Shown piece by piece: positions 24,765-36,443 of a stretch of 64,000 nt of DNA (its first letter is position 1; each line of letters begins with the position of its first letter). The position numbers and the translations under genes are program-made. This DNA comes from Pyrrhoderma lamaoense (Eukaryota > Basidiomycota > Agaricomycetes > Hymenochaetales > Hymenochaetaceae). Below the pieces are notes generated by a model that saw nothing but the letters and a program-made list of their open reading frames with translations, made no database searches and was not told the DNA's origin. The stretch covers positions 2,698,470 through 2,762,469 of the forward strand of contig NBAZ01000002.1 of the NCBI GenBank assembly GCA_002794735.1, given 5' to 3'.

Positions 24765-26357
24765 ATGTCATCGCAGATACTAGTGGAAAGTTTACCGAGC
24801 CACAACTCGTCTGGGTCCGCGTTTCAACCGATGTGGAATGAGGATGGTGCTCAAATTATCCTTGTCCTAGTCGGACTCATAGCATCAGGAAAGGTACGAG
24901 ATAAGAACGAGTTTGATATTTTGTATACATTCATCCATCCATTCAAACATTTTCATTACGTTTCGGTAGTGAAATAAATCAACTATATGTGATAGCTAAT
25001 ATGTCTCCCTTTTTTTTTCTATCTCTTTGACAGTCCACATTCGCACAAGCACTTGAAACACATGTACCACAGTTCCGTCGTTGTAACCAGGACGATTTAG
25101 GGAATAGAGCTAAAGTTGAGCGACTTGCACGGAAAAGCCTTGACGAAGGTCTCTCCGTCTGTATCGATAGAACGAATTTTGACCACGAGTAAGTATCCCT
25201 GATCGTTGGCAGCTTTACTATAGAAATTGCTTTTCCGGGGGATCAACATTACATTTGATTCTTTTGTTTCCATCCTGTAGTCAGCGTAGGCACTGGATCA
25301 GTATTGCTCGCGATTATCCTCGTTGCAAGGTGTGGTGCATAATTTGTGCGTTTATGCCCATTGAGATATGATCATCAATACCCACATCCCACTCAATCAC
25401 TCTCGTAAATAGTTGATACACCAACTTCGGTAATGTCTAGAACTATCTGCTAGATCGAGGACAAGGATCTCATCAGTATTAATTTCTATGATCATTAATT
25501 TCTTCTGCCGCCCATGAGCAGATCTGCAGAGAAAGGCTGCTACACAGTGCGTATCATTCATCATCGTCCGTTGCAAATGGTATATTCATCTAGAAGCTCG
25601 TCTGTTGGAATTTAACTCTGCTTTTCGGGGATATCGCAACATTACAACCATTCTACCTACTTTTGCGTGTAACGCCTCATCTACCACTTTTGAATCTGAA
25701 GGATCTGACCATCCGACAATCCGCTCTCCGGAGCAAGGAACTGCAGTACTTTCCCGATTTCAAAAAATGTTAGTCCTACCTACTGGTGAAGAGGGTTTTG
25801 AGCGCATATTCCGGCTTAATCATGAGTCCCACCCGTCACCACATTACACACCGGAAGACACTCTTGACATTCTTACGCGAGTTTCAAATGCAATTCCCAG
25901 CCTTGTAACACGACAGAGTCGGCAACGTACTCTCAACGATTATTTTAACAAAGACACTACAGATATGCGTAGAAATGATAACTTAAACAACAATGGGGCG
26001 GGCAGGGGATTTTCCGGCAGTCCCAGACGAGGTTATAGAAGGGGTAACCAAGTTTTCAGGCCCCAAAGAGGTACACTTGGTTCAGGCAGGGGCTCAGGTT
26101 TTGTGCACCCGTCACAGGGAGTATTCGGAAGCGCCAGGGTTGCAGTCAACCAGCTTCAAGCGGGCCGTGGCTACGGAGGTTCATTCGGGAAACAACATTC
26201 TAATGGTCGAGACTCTGAACCTGAGTCCTGGAGACGCGTCACAGTTCATAATTCAGGGGGTTGTGTTTCAAGAGAGCCTGTTGTCTCACCACCCCAGTCC
26301 TCTGCGAACAATGACCAAGGGCCCGCTGAATTGCTTCAAAATGAGGGCAAACGATGA
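24765..26357 (+). CDS. P-loop kinase-like protein (polynucleotide-kinase-type domain) with PIP-box-like motif and RG-rich tail
   Basis: Exon 1 is 24765-24893 and exon 2 starts at 25034. The Walker A motif GLIASGKST is split by the first intron between K and S. Then follow RCNQDDLGNR and the signature CIDRTNFDHDQRRHWI, resembling the kinase domain of PNKP-type proteins. The middle (25.3-25.7 kb) has several introns whose ends I could not fix; DHPTIRSPEQG and FQKMLVLPTGEEGFERI continue the domain. After it comes QRTLNDYF, an exact fit to the PCNA-binding PIP box Qxx[LIM]xx[FY][FY]. The tail is rich in Gly and Arg (GRGFSGSPRRGYRRGNQ). DNA-end or RNA-end processing is inferred, not shown. Confidence 0.72.
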
Positions 26358-26738
26358 ATCGCAGATGTTTTTTATGGAAACAAAATGTTTTAGGTTGGAA
26401 TTTTGACTATAACATATTTTCCTGCGAAAAGGACGGGTAGATCAATCTTAATTTGCATTGCCGTTGTTTTCCGGCTAAATGTGAACTTTAAAACCTGAAC
26501 TTTGTATTGCGGACTTGGTGAGATATTGCATCTATAGATTGCATATCATTCATAGGAATTATGGACAATGATGGTAAGAATAGCGGCAAGATTATTTGAC
26601 AAGGTAGATACTGTTATAGTATGCGGATAGTAAGATATATTGGCCAGGGGGGAGGAAGCTCGTTCCTCATTGGAGGAGAAACTACGAGCCAATGAGGGGA
26701 AGGTGACATTTGCAAATATCATTATTCGTAAAAAGTGT
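26358..26738. other. Convergent intergenic region
   Basis: About 380 bp between the stop codons of the kinase and TPR genes. No further feature was seen. Confidence 0.5.
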
Positions 26739-27893
26739 CTATTTAGATTCTCCCGCCTCTTTCATTTTTTGTCCCAGTATTTTTGCGCTGACCTGGGAAA
26801 GAAGGCGCGAAACATGTTAGTCTATTCTTGTATATGCCAAGTAATTTGTAAGAAACATACATTTCTAATATGAACTTCAGCTCGATCTACACCATTCTCC
26901 TTACTCCGTTTATATTGTGTAAGCGACTCTTCGAGTCTTCCGCCTACGTAGGAAGCAACAATAGAAACATATTTACCAACAAGAATAACAATTAACATGG
27001 GCGCGTGAGTACGTACATGCTTCTAGCACAGCAGCTAAATTGAAGGCTATCTCAGGATCATCCGGAGCAAGTGAAGAAGCAATCCTGAATGATTATAATT
27101 GAGGAACATACGCCAACATACGTAAGGGGAAAATAGCTACCGGAGATGGTGTAAAGCCAAGTCTGGACGTGATAGCGGCGAGATAATATATGCAGACGCC
27201 AAATCTTCAAATCTAGGTTAATAACAAGTTCAGATGTTTACACTAAGTACTAACTTGTATGAGCATCCGCACTGTTCGGCTGAAGCTGGATAGATTCTTT
27301 CCAAGCATTGATAGCATTGTCAAACTCCTCTTGAGCGATATGATAGAGGAGAATTGAAAATATGTAAAGGAAATCCAAGATTATACGCCTCAGCTAAAGT
27401 AGGAGAGATTAAGGGTGTTGTATAGAGATACTGACTAAGATGGTAGTGTGTTACACCCAAATTGAAGAGTGCACCTGCATCTCGCCTTATGTTAACAGAG
27501 CGCTGATACAGTTCCTTCGCTCCCTGTATATCTCCTTCTTCGAGTCTCTGAGTCCCTTTTTCGAGATAATCATTCGCCTCCGTTTCTGCGGGGTCAACGG
27601 TAGTGGAATGTGGAGTTGTAGAAGTTGCGAAGCCTGGAAGTAAACAATTGAACCCACGATGATCGGGGTGAAGGGGTAAGATGGGCAAGATACTCACGTC
27701 TGAAAGTTTGTCTACCTGATAAGAAAAATGGTTGAGAACGTACTCTAAGTGGATGTAGAGGCGTGGCAAGCGTTAAAGTATTTGAAAAGAACCGTCTAGT
27801 CTGGAAAAAGAGCGGAGAAGATGCCGAAGTACAAGCACGAGAGATGTGCAAGGGGCTGTGTTTGTTTCTTGCAAAAACCCGGCTAAGATTCAT
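26739..27893 (-). CDS. Mitochondrial TPR-repeat protein
   Basis: ATG at 27893 (MNLSRVFARNKHSPLHISRA) starts a long Arg/Ser/Phe-rich presequence ending near RRFATSTTPHS, typical of matrix-targeted proteins. Downstream are tetratricopeptide repeats: NDYLEKGTQRLEEGDIQGA, ALFNLGVTHYHLKEFDNAI, ADAHTNLASAYIISPLS, PEIAFNLAAVLEACGRLEE. The C-terminus is SAKILGQKMKEAGESK, with the stop at 26739-26741. Seven or so exons join with GT-AG introns. TPRs mediate protein contacts, so a role as scaffold or assembly factor is likely. I cannot name the orthologue. It shares a 196-bp divergent promoter with TIM23. Confidence 0.8.
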
Positions 27894-28089
27894 ATTGTTT
27901 TCACTGGAAGTAGTAGTGTCCAAGGACAGTCACGATGCGCGAATTCCGAGGTAGGAGGCTTGGGTCCCTGTAAGCAGCCTCAAAGGGCAATTATTTACCA
28001 CGAATACAAATGCCCGTGATGCCACGGATTAATATTTTCTACTGACTTTGATTTTTTTTCTTTCAGGTTGCACGCTTTCATCATCGGCC
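27894..28089. promoter_or_regulatory. Shared divergent promoter of the mitochondrial TPR gene and TIM23
   Basis: Only 196 bp separate the two ATGs. Both products appear mitochondrial, so co-regulation is plausible. This is inferred from layout only. Confidence 0.5.
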
Positions 28090-28982
28090 ATGGCTTCTTC
28101 CTCCCATTCTCAGTTGACTCCTCAGGACTCTGCAGACTACCTCAAAAACGCATCTTTTGCAACAAGCTCAGGATCATATGGTACCGATACTACTCCAGTG
28201 ACGGCATCCGACCTTCTCACTGGAGGTTTTGATCCCGCTCGTTTACATCCACTGGCCGGCCTTCAAGATCAGCTCGAGTATCTTGCACTTGATGATGACA
28301 AGGTCAATGACCTTCCAGGAGCTACTACAGCTCTTCCATCTAGAGGCTGGAGCGATGACCTCTGTTACGGAACCGGCACTACGTATCTTAGTGGTGTGTA
28401 CTCTTCTCTTACAGCATTCTTCACTTTCCCGTTCCTTTTATCTCGGCTACAGGAACAATTGTCTTATTGTTCTACTTAGTACATGTGCTAATTTTTACCT
28501 CTTAAGGTCTCGCTATCGGCGGTTTGTGGGGACTTCGAGAGGGGTCTAAACGTCCGATTGCTGCATCTAATGCGCGCTTACGGATCAATGCAATACTCAA
28601 CTCCGTAACAAGAAGAGGGACATTTATCGGGAACTCTGCAGGAGTTGTAGGTCCGTGGGATGACTCATTTTTAATCTCTTTTGTCCTAACATTTGTCTTA
28701 CTCCTGTTTCCATTTTACTGCCCACAGCACTTGTTTACAACGCGGTGAATTCGACGATAGATGGTATTCGTGGTAAACATGACATTTATGGAAGTATGGG
28801 TGCTGGTGCTCTCTCAGGCGCAATTTACAAGTCGACAGGTATGTGCTAATTTCTGGTTTAATGCCGCATTGGATATACAATCTAATTGACCTATCCTAGC
28901 TGGTGTTCGCCCTGCACTGACTGCCGCAACATTGATGACCGGACTTGCAGGTGTTTGGAGCTATATTAAAAAGGCAGTATGA
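28090..28982 (+). CDS. TIM23: Mitochondrial import inner membrane translocase subunit Tim23
   Basis: ATG at 28090 (MASSSHSQLTPQDSADYL). An open frame continues upstream but has no better start. The N-terminal ~100 residues form the soluble intermembrane-space receptor part (DPARLHPLAGLQDQLEYLAL). The C-terminal half is the Tim17/22/23 membrane domain with Gly-rich helices: TYLSGLAIGGLWGLREG, RRGTFIGNSAGVVALVYN, YGSMGAGALSGAIYKST. Three introns start at 28394, about 28,649 and about 28,840. The stop is at 28980-28982. Tim23 forms the core of the presequence translocase. The length and motifs are normal. Confidence 0.95.
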
Positions 28983-29792
28983 ATGTTATCTTACATCTCG
29001 GAGTATAATTTATAATTTGTATAGGCAATATTAATTAGTTTACTTAGATTTCGGTCATTGTAGCTAATGACAGATGCAATCCTCGACTTATTACGATACA
29101 TATATTCATATGCCAGTGAAAATCTGAAAAATAGACGCCGAGTCCTTCGGACGGCTAAGGACTCTTTGGCTCATTGAAAGTCTCTGGACCATAGATCTAA
29201 TAGCGATTCAATCGCGTAAGAGAGAAAGACCCTTGAATATCATTGTGTTCTGGACAAACACCTGGGAGCTTTACTTCCATTCTCCCATACCAGGTAGTCG
29301 GTGGTCTTCACTATTATTGCTCAAGATGTGTGCTTGTCTTACTTTTTCTGTGTTGACTTCGATCATTTCTGAGACGGATATAAGATTACAAGCTTTTACC
29401 ATGGAACTCGCTTCGCTAAAGTCTACGAAAAATGACCCGTGCGCCCCGTTTCAGCCCATTACGACTCAGAGTTAAGACCTATTTCGTCGGTCGTCATCGC
29501 TTTGACTGGTCTAAGATCGCCGATCCTAGTCCTCCAACCAAGCGATACAGAAACCCGCGTTCCACGCGCCTAATATTGGTCGCTCAGGCATGCGCATTCA
29601 CACTGCGGACGCGGTCGCGGCTGGCCACCACTTGTGTGCGTCACCGCCGTTCCTTTGTTTCAGCTTTGAGATATTTAATCCTTTAAACAGAGCCTTCACC
29701 ATGCTAAGCATCCGAACTTTCATTCTAAACTACCTCCTTCCTCCTCCCTCTTGAGACGCGTCCGAGCGACTCTTTCAATCCAGCTGCACGAT
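28983..29792. other. TIM23 3' flank and velvet gene upstream region
   Basis: About 810 bp. It contains one perfect 8-bp-stem hairpin (29140-29164, listed separately). An open frame at 29,432-29,686 is Arg-rich and GC-richer than its surroundings but shows no domain; it probably lies in the velvet promoter or 5' UTR. Confidence 0.45.
29140..29164. repeat. Perfect inverted repeat, 8-bp stem and 9-nt loop
   Basis: GAGTCCTT at 29140-29147 pairs exactly with AAGGACTC at 29157-29164. It lies about 160 bp after the TIM23 stop codon, so it may fold in the 3' UTR. No function is implied by the sequence alone. Confidence 0.55.
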
Positions 29793-31110
29793 ATGAGCAG
29801 CCAAAGCAGTCGTTCATCTTTTTCTTCGCAATCTCCTCGCTATCGGAGTCAGTCGATAGTAGGAGAAGGCGCGCCTCCCGTAGGACGTGAACGTCTTTCA
29901 ATTCAGCACTTAGTAGAACAACCTCGTCCTCGTACATCTTCTACGAGCACAGGGAGTCCTCACTCAAATATTCCTGTTGATTATACGCGCCAGCGCGTTT
30001 CTTCTACTCATATTCCGGGTGCAACGTCTAGTCGTCATAGATCAGTGGCTCCTGGGCCTTCACGCCTTGGGCCGGGTGCTGGGTCACCACATGGATATAC
30101 TGCAGGCGCAAATCCGCCCGACACTAGGGGAAGGTTCGAAACATATTCCTCGTAGCATCTCGTTGTTAACGACTCGAAAGCTTATTATTGAAACTCTACT
30201 TTTTCAATTTACAGAACCTATACATTGGAGGTGGAACAACATCCTGAACGAACTGCCGAATTTGGTCCGGCTGAGCTGTCTCGCCTCCCATTAGCTCCTG
30301 CGCCGATCGTTAAATTGACTATACGCGATCATACCGGATCGACTATCGACCCGTATGTTCTACTCACTTCTGAAACCTTGGTAGGGCCACCCATATGGAC
30401 TAACCTGACTGAAACGCTTTCTAGTAATACCGAACTACCGTACCTGATCGCTCATTTGTCTCTTTGCTCAGAGAGTGGGCATCCGTTAGACGGCGTGCCT
30501 GGAGCATCGTCACAACATCTTTTGTACGGAACGCTTGTATCATCACCTCAAGTAATGCGGAACCTCCGTGGTCGTGTTGCACCTTATTTTATTTTCCCCG
30601 ACGTTAGCATCCGACAGCGTGGCCGGTATTCGCTATGTATCTCTTTACTTCGTCTCCCAGTGTGAGTTTTCTAGACAGATGTCACCATTTGGACTGCGAG
30701 AGCAATTAATCAGTATCTGACTTGTCCTTACTATCCAGCGGTGGCAGTCCGGCCTCCGTGAGTGCTGGTAGCCGGGGGAGTGTTCTGGCGTCGGTGTATA
30801 CACAAGTATTCGAAGTAGTCTCTCATACTAATTACATAGCACCTCGTACGTTGCGTGCACTGCGCATTTCTCATACTATTTACGGAAGATAGTCTTTACT
30901 GATTAGCTTATGTCGTTCGCATGTCCGTTCGGCAATTAACACCCCAACGCACAAATCAACCTCAAAATCAATCTCCCACAAATCTGGGGACTGAAACAAA
31001 CTGTATTTAATTATATAGCGCCCACTCAGCTTACCCAGCTGTTCATTCGCCAGGGTGCCCGCATGTACGCTTTCGAATCTTCTCTCGCACGATCTCCAAC
31101 GTTCGACTGA
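29793..31110 (+). CDS. Velvet-domain transcriptional regulator
   Basis: ATG at 29793 (MSSQSSRSSFSSQSPRYRSQ) begins a ~115-aa Ser/Pro/Arg-rich disordered part. The first intron starts at 30134 and exon 2 at 30215. The velvet fold follows: TYTLEVEQHPERTAEFG, PIVKLTIRDHTGS, ELPYLIAHLSLCSE, LLYGTLVSSPQVMRNLRGR, YFIFPDVSIRQRGRYSLCIS. The last exon (about 31,019-31,110) encodes PPTQLTQLFIRQGARMYAFE, the usual end of the domain. Velvet proteins are NF-kB-like DNA-binding regulators of development and secondary metabolism. The placement of the domain after a disordered N-terminus suits VosA/VelC-type members, but I do not assign one. Confidence 0.9.
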
Positions 31111-32700
31111 GATGCCTTTGCACATTAAGGACCTAACAGATTACGGGAAACACTCTGTGGTGACCGTGTATCTCTGATCACGCTCACGCTCGCACTAATC
31201 ATCTCAGCAAATACTTACGCATCACTATAATTCAACTATTTTAGGTTTTGTTACGTTCGCAATCACCCCGCCTCCGGAAGATCTGACTCTAGAACTTATA
31301 ATCTGAAAATTTCCTTCGTTCTTCGTTCTCCGACTTTATTAACGGGGAAAACTTAAATTTTTCGTTTCGTTATTTTCAATCATATATTCTGTAGCTCTAT
31401 CCAGTCCTAAGTACTACTACCACATTGTTCAAACCACTCATTCCGTCTGTTGTTTTAGTTTTTTGTTCATTCGTTCTCCACTTTCGTTGCCTGTCTTTTA
31501 AATTTGAAGATTCTCCCAAACTTATCCGCTGTAGGCTATAACGCTTCAGTTTCTCCTTTATGTTAGAACAGCTAAACTAATCGCCGCTTAATCGTCTTGC
31601 TTAATCCCCCTTTCTCTCCCAGCGTTTGTGTCTATAGCGATTTCATCTCGAAAGGCTTTAAAACTGATTTTCTTGTATTATCCTACCGTCGCGCGAATTA
31701 ATTAATTTGAATCCATTAAACAACCGTTCCTAAGATCCTGTGATGAATGTTTTGACATAAATCACAACACCTGTAAACAAATACTAAATTTTTAGTATAA
31801 AATATTTTGCGTATTTGAATCATGTGGCGGCTTCAAATTTTCCAAATGGACTCAGTGAAGCCACCAGCGCTTCGTTTATACCGTAACAACTTGTGTGGTT
31901 CCTGATGGCGACTTATCATGAAAAAACCCCTTTGGCCGGGTTTAATTAACCTTCTTCAAACCCCCTATCTGTAACAGCCACCTTATGTGCACCACAATAC
32001 GAACTGGAAGGCACATCACTCAAAAAGTCAAGAATGAACCAATTGTTCACTCAGTATATAGGAAGTAGAAGAGAGGCGAGGAATAACAAAAAAAGGGACC
32101 TGAAACGTCACAAGAATACCTATGGGAATCAGAAGAAAGGATGATAGGAATCATAGAGCTGATCATCAACTTCCGAAGTCTTGTGCCCTTTGTCTCTCCC
32201 AAAATAGACACCGGGATGTCGTTATTAGTAAAGTAACTTCCATTTACACGATACACACTAATCATCACAGAGAGGCTATTGAATGTTACCAGCAACCGGT
32301 TTCTGTTTTACCCATAAAAGCAGCGTATCTCAATGGGAAAACGTGTGTGGAGCGTGAGCATCGTGTGCAACTATCGCATTACGAGCCACCATCCCTGCAT
32401 TGTACTCATGTGTCCTCTCTTCTCTTCTCATGATCTTTCCGGATATCCGGTCAGTCATTGGTAATCTACAAAATACCAAAAATACCATCGGTACATCATG
32501 ATGCCTGAGCCATCCTTTCTACCTATAAATATTAACACCCCCACACGCCTCGGTGCTGAGTTAAGTTAAAAAGAGTATTTTGGAGCCTCTCTCCCCTTTT
32601 AAATGAAGAAGCAATTGGGAATAGTCAACTAGCTTTTGACAGACGTTATTAAACTAAAACTTAAAGCCACAGGTTCAGGAACAATAGGTTAGTAATATTG
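31111..32700. other. Long intergenic region after the velvet gene
   Basis: About 1.6 kb with no convincing gene. An 18-bp near-palindrome ATACTAAATTTTTAGTAT lies at 31781-31798. AAACCC...GGGTTT (6-bp stem) lies near 31,925-31,945. The plus-strand frame at 32,122-32,433 has no domain. Confidence 0.4.
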
Positions 32701-33400
32701 AATCACGCTCTTAATCATCTTCAGCTTTGAACTCTCCAAGAGAAGCAGATCTCAAGCCATCTCGCATAGACAATCATCATATTGGAGACTCCGAGTCGTA
32801 GTTAGGATATGTCACCATGCCCGAATTGAGACCCGATGAGTCCGGATAAACCAAGCCCAGGAAATAACTTCAGGTCTAACTCAGGGGGCATGATACTTAC
32901 CAGTGTGGGCATATTGATCCTAATACATAGAATATAACGTAGTAAAAAGACTGAAAACGTGAAAAAGAAAATTTAAGTTTACTGACTCCAGAGAACAAAG
33001 GCGAGGAAGCAGACTCTAGGCTGAACTATAAATTAAACACTGGACGACAATCAAGTTCAAATGTATAGATGGGAATTTCGACCCCAATCCATAAGTCCCA
33101 GAGTTGCTAGCGAACTATAAATCAAAATGCTTATTTCCAAGTTCCGAATAAAGACACTAATGCAGAAAACGGGCTAGAAGATTAGTTGAAATGAAAAGTG
33201 GTAGAGCTACAGTTCCGGTTACTGAATAGAGTGATTGTATTACGTAGAGGAAGAAAACTCTAAGAGCCTGAGTACTTGACAAATATAGAAAAAGACTAGC
33301 GTAAAAAGTGTGTAGAGTATGTAGAAACACAAAATATGGTACTTGAACAGTGAGAGAGCCGAAGGAAAGAAGAAATGTAGCTTGGGAAATAATATATAAC
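32701..33400 (-). other. Possible small spliced transcript or snoRNA-host-like unit (unresolved)
   Basis: The minus strand looks structured like a small spliced gene directly behind the sorting nexin. It has a pyrimidine-rich stretch near 33,340-33,375. There is a 19-nt exon-like block near 32,901-32,919, between an acceptor TATTAG and a donor GTAAGT. A CTAAC branch-like site lies near 32,803. The last block can be read as an open frame, MRDGLRSASLGEFKAEDD, ending at TAA 32711-32713. The same block carries ATGATGA and, 60 nt on, CTGA, which resemble C and D boxes of a snoRNA. I cannot decide between these readings. Confidence 0.25.
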
Positions 33401-33414
33401 TGGGAACATGATTA

Positions 33415-35957
33415 CTAAATCATTCGTGCAGAAGAAAGTCTCCTAGTAGTGGAAGACTTCGCTCCAGGTCCTATTGTTGTAGGTTCGTTTTCTAGTGCAC
33501 CCTCAGGTAACCGATTCGGATGCTCAGGAATTTGGGAGATTTCATTTTTAGCTTCTTCCCAAGCTTCCATATTCTGAGAGTTGAACGAAGTTCGAGTCAG
33601 GTCAATAACGATCGTACCCAAAAGCCAAAGGGAGAGAACAAATAAATCAAAAGATACTTCTCACCTTTTTGCACCAATCACGGTGGCTGCGAGCCATAGC
33701 AAGGCACATCTCACGAATGTCTGCTACTTTTTGCCGTTGAAATCGGTCAAGGTCAGCTTGTATGGTCGAGCTCGAGTATTTCAAGTCCTGAGTTGTTAGG
33801 TGTAAAGCGTCTTCAAGCTTTCAAACAACACCAAACAAGTCAATATAAATGACATAATATATAATTACTACTAATAAATACCTGAGAGATAGTTTCCCGA
33901 GTTTTACTTATACCATTTCTTCGAGCTACTTCTGGATCTACGTCCATCATGCCATGAATTGTGTAGCTTAAGGCATTCAAGAGACCCATCCCTGGACCAT
34001 TGCGACGTGGAGGAGGGCCGGAAACGGGTTGGGTGGAGTATACACTGTCTCTGGTATTGTATAATCTCCGGGGCTTTCTGGGAGTTGCGACCCATCAACT
34101 CCGGACTCGGACGCAGCACTTGTACTTGCTGACATACCCTTCGGACTAACGGACGTTGGAGAGATTGCCGTTGCACCATTCGCACTTACACTCCTTTCGA
34201 GAGGATTGGTAGCACGACCACGACCTAAGGCCTCTTCAAGCCGACTCGCTTCTCTTTCAGTCCGTTCTAGTTCTTCAAGACTTGAGCGCTTATGCTCAAG
34301 TGCATCAGTTGTAATCTCAAGCTGTGCATGTTTTTGGTGCCTGAACACAAGTAATTTTTTAATGATTGAGGCAAACTGTGCATATTCATGCAATGGTTCC
34401 GCAAAATTTTGTTCAATGTCCTGAAGCTTTAGAAGACGCGGTAAAAATAGCCGATATTACTGAGCGTTTAACGCTGTCAGAATTAAATTGAGAATAAACT
34501 CACAAGCTGTGTTGTGGAAATATACGTAGCATCAATCGCCTGTCCAGTTTTTTCAATCGCTGTAGCTAGTTGACCTTCTTCATTCAGCTGAATCCGTTCA
34601 GTACAGCACCTAAATCAGCGTGGTCATGCGCGTATTCTATATGAATCAAGATAAAAATACTTAGTCAGCAAAACTCGATTAATTGCAAGACGGGAGATTG
34701 GATGGATGAAACTTGATATTTTCGCTCGTCTCAGTTTTTTTTTTTCAAAGAGACAGGGGTGCAATGATCGATACCAAAGACACCTTTTCTTGGATGCAAA
34801 AGAAGATACTTACCAGACCATCGCTTCATGGTCCTACGCGTGACTTTCTCCATGGGACCGCTGACATGGCTTGCAAATTTGTTGGTAAATGTCTCTGAGT
34901 CCAAAAATCGCTGATCTGGTCGCCGAAGAGGGTGAGTTGCTGAGGGTGTGGGGAGTGCTGCATAGGCTGGAGAAATATTGGGGTCCGTAGGATTATGGGC
35001 GGGTGCTTTCAATATATTCTTTGGTATAAGTGAAATCGGAGGTGAATTCAGAATCTCGGTCTGTGTGCAATACGAGATCGTCGGTCATACACGAGAGAAA
35101 GGTGAGAATCAACTATTCTGCGGGTCCTAAGAAAACGGACATACCCACGAAACCTCGCCTTCTAGGAAGCGATGGTATACATGTTCATTGGATAATATAG
35201 GATGCCGAGCAATGCGATTGAGAAATGTCTGTAGCATTCTCTTCCTCCGTGCAATCATCGCAACATCTTCTTTTGCCTTGCCTTGCTTCACAGCATAATC
35301 TCCGATCGTTTGTTTTGATGGAATTGGAGGAATTATTAAAGTCGGATATAATTTGACCATGCTGTTTCTAAAGGACTCAAACTCTGAGTACCTATGATAG
35401 GCTGTAGCATTCTAGTCAAAGAGTAAATAGAATAGGAAATCATTGTTGAGCAAGGAATTAAGTACTGAACGACAAAAGGGACCGCATACCCCGGACTTAA
35501 TCACATAGGCAATAAACGACGCTGAACCATGCTCTTGTATCTTTTGGGAGTCTATAACCTACGAGACGACCAATCAAGTTGTTAAACCTTAGAATCAAAA
35601 GCTTAAAGCACAACCGTATTATATAGGATATAGTACCTGAATCTCAACGTCCTCGCCCGAATGTAGCCATCTATCCCTTGCACAACAGAAGTCACTTTTG
35701 AACGAGGGTTGCTGAGCTCTCCCAGAAAATGTAGTTTGTGCACGTGCAGACAATGGTGGTGATATAAACCCACGGTTGACACCAGGTGAAGTCGGAGGGG
35801 ATGCAGCGGTTGCAGGGATTCGTGCCGGATGGGTGGGTGGTGTAGAAGGCTCGGAACTAAGGTCTACATTACTTCCTACCGGTGAACTTAGTTCTGGCCC
35901 CGTTTGAGTAATATCATCATCGCTGCGAAAAGGGTTGTGGTCGTCAAATTCGGACAT
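33415..35957 (-). CDS. PX-BAR sorting nexin, Snx41/Atg20 family
   Basis: ATG at 35957 (MSEFDDHNPFRSDDDITQ) opens a disordered Pro/Ser-rich N-terminus. The PX domain follows, with YHRYSEFESFRNSM as the phosphoinositide-binding strand-helix and YPTLIIPPIPSKQTIGDY as the PPK-type loop. Then comes FLNRIARHPILSNEHVYHRFLE. The C-terminal half is a helical BAR domain (FASIIKKLLVFRHQKHAQLE, LEELERTEREASRLEEALG, and IQADLDRFQRQKVADIREM). A long Ser/Pro insertion separates BAR helices, as in fungal Snx41/Atg20. The stop is at 33415-33417. These proteins act with Snx4 in endosome-to-Golgi recycling and selective autophagy. Confidence 0.88.
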
Positions 35958-36443
35958 AGTCACGGTCGAAGATGGTGAGTAGAATGAGCTTGCTAGATGC
36001 TGCTCTGCTTCTGGTTAGACTGTGGTAAACGTAACGTCTTAGTATTCACAAATTACGTAATTAACTCGTGAACCAAGTAAACTATTTATTGGCTATTTTT
36101 GGAAGAATCCGAGAGCCACCGCACATAACTACTTTTACGATGATAATATATCCAATGGAAGCAATGAAATTTACGATGGTAAGGAAAATAAAGAATTCAA
36201 ATTCGTCCATATTTAAGGATACAGAACATGTAAAATGAGAAAAGGCATTAGAGGAATAAACGAAAACAAAAGTCGTTGACGATACATAATTGAAATCATG
36301 TTACCGTCAGTCTGGGTCAAATGCCGCTCCTCTAATTCTGTTCATATGTCGCACCTCCGGGTAAGAGAAAGAGTTTCCGGAACAAACTAATACATTCGAA
36401 GAAAAAGGTATGGAACGAGGAGGAGGCGCACATCATACTGAGA
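35958..36443. other. Sorting nexin promoter / CYSTM gene 3' flank
   Basis: The CYSTM gene lies at lower-numbered ORF positions of the same strand but begins at 37051. This ~490-bp stretch therefore separates the nexin start (35957) from the CYSTM stop (36444). No other feature was seen. Confidence 0.45.

Noticed and set aside
24380..24805. 141-aa minus-strand open frame upstream of the kinase gene
   Set aside because: It overlaps the kinase start codon and first exon, has no domain or splice signals, and its composition looks random.
29432..29686. Arg-rich plus-strand frame before the velvet gene
   Set aside because: No domain, ends before the velvet ATG in a different frame, and lies where the promoter or 5' UTR is expected.
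32122..32433. 103-aa plus-strand frame in the velvet-nexin gap
   Set aside because: No domain or homology recognised and no splice or promoter context.
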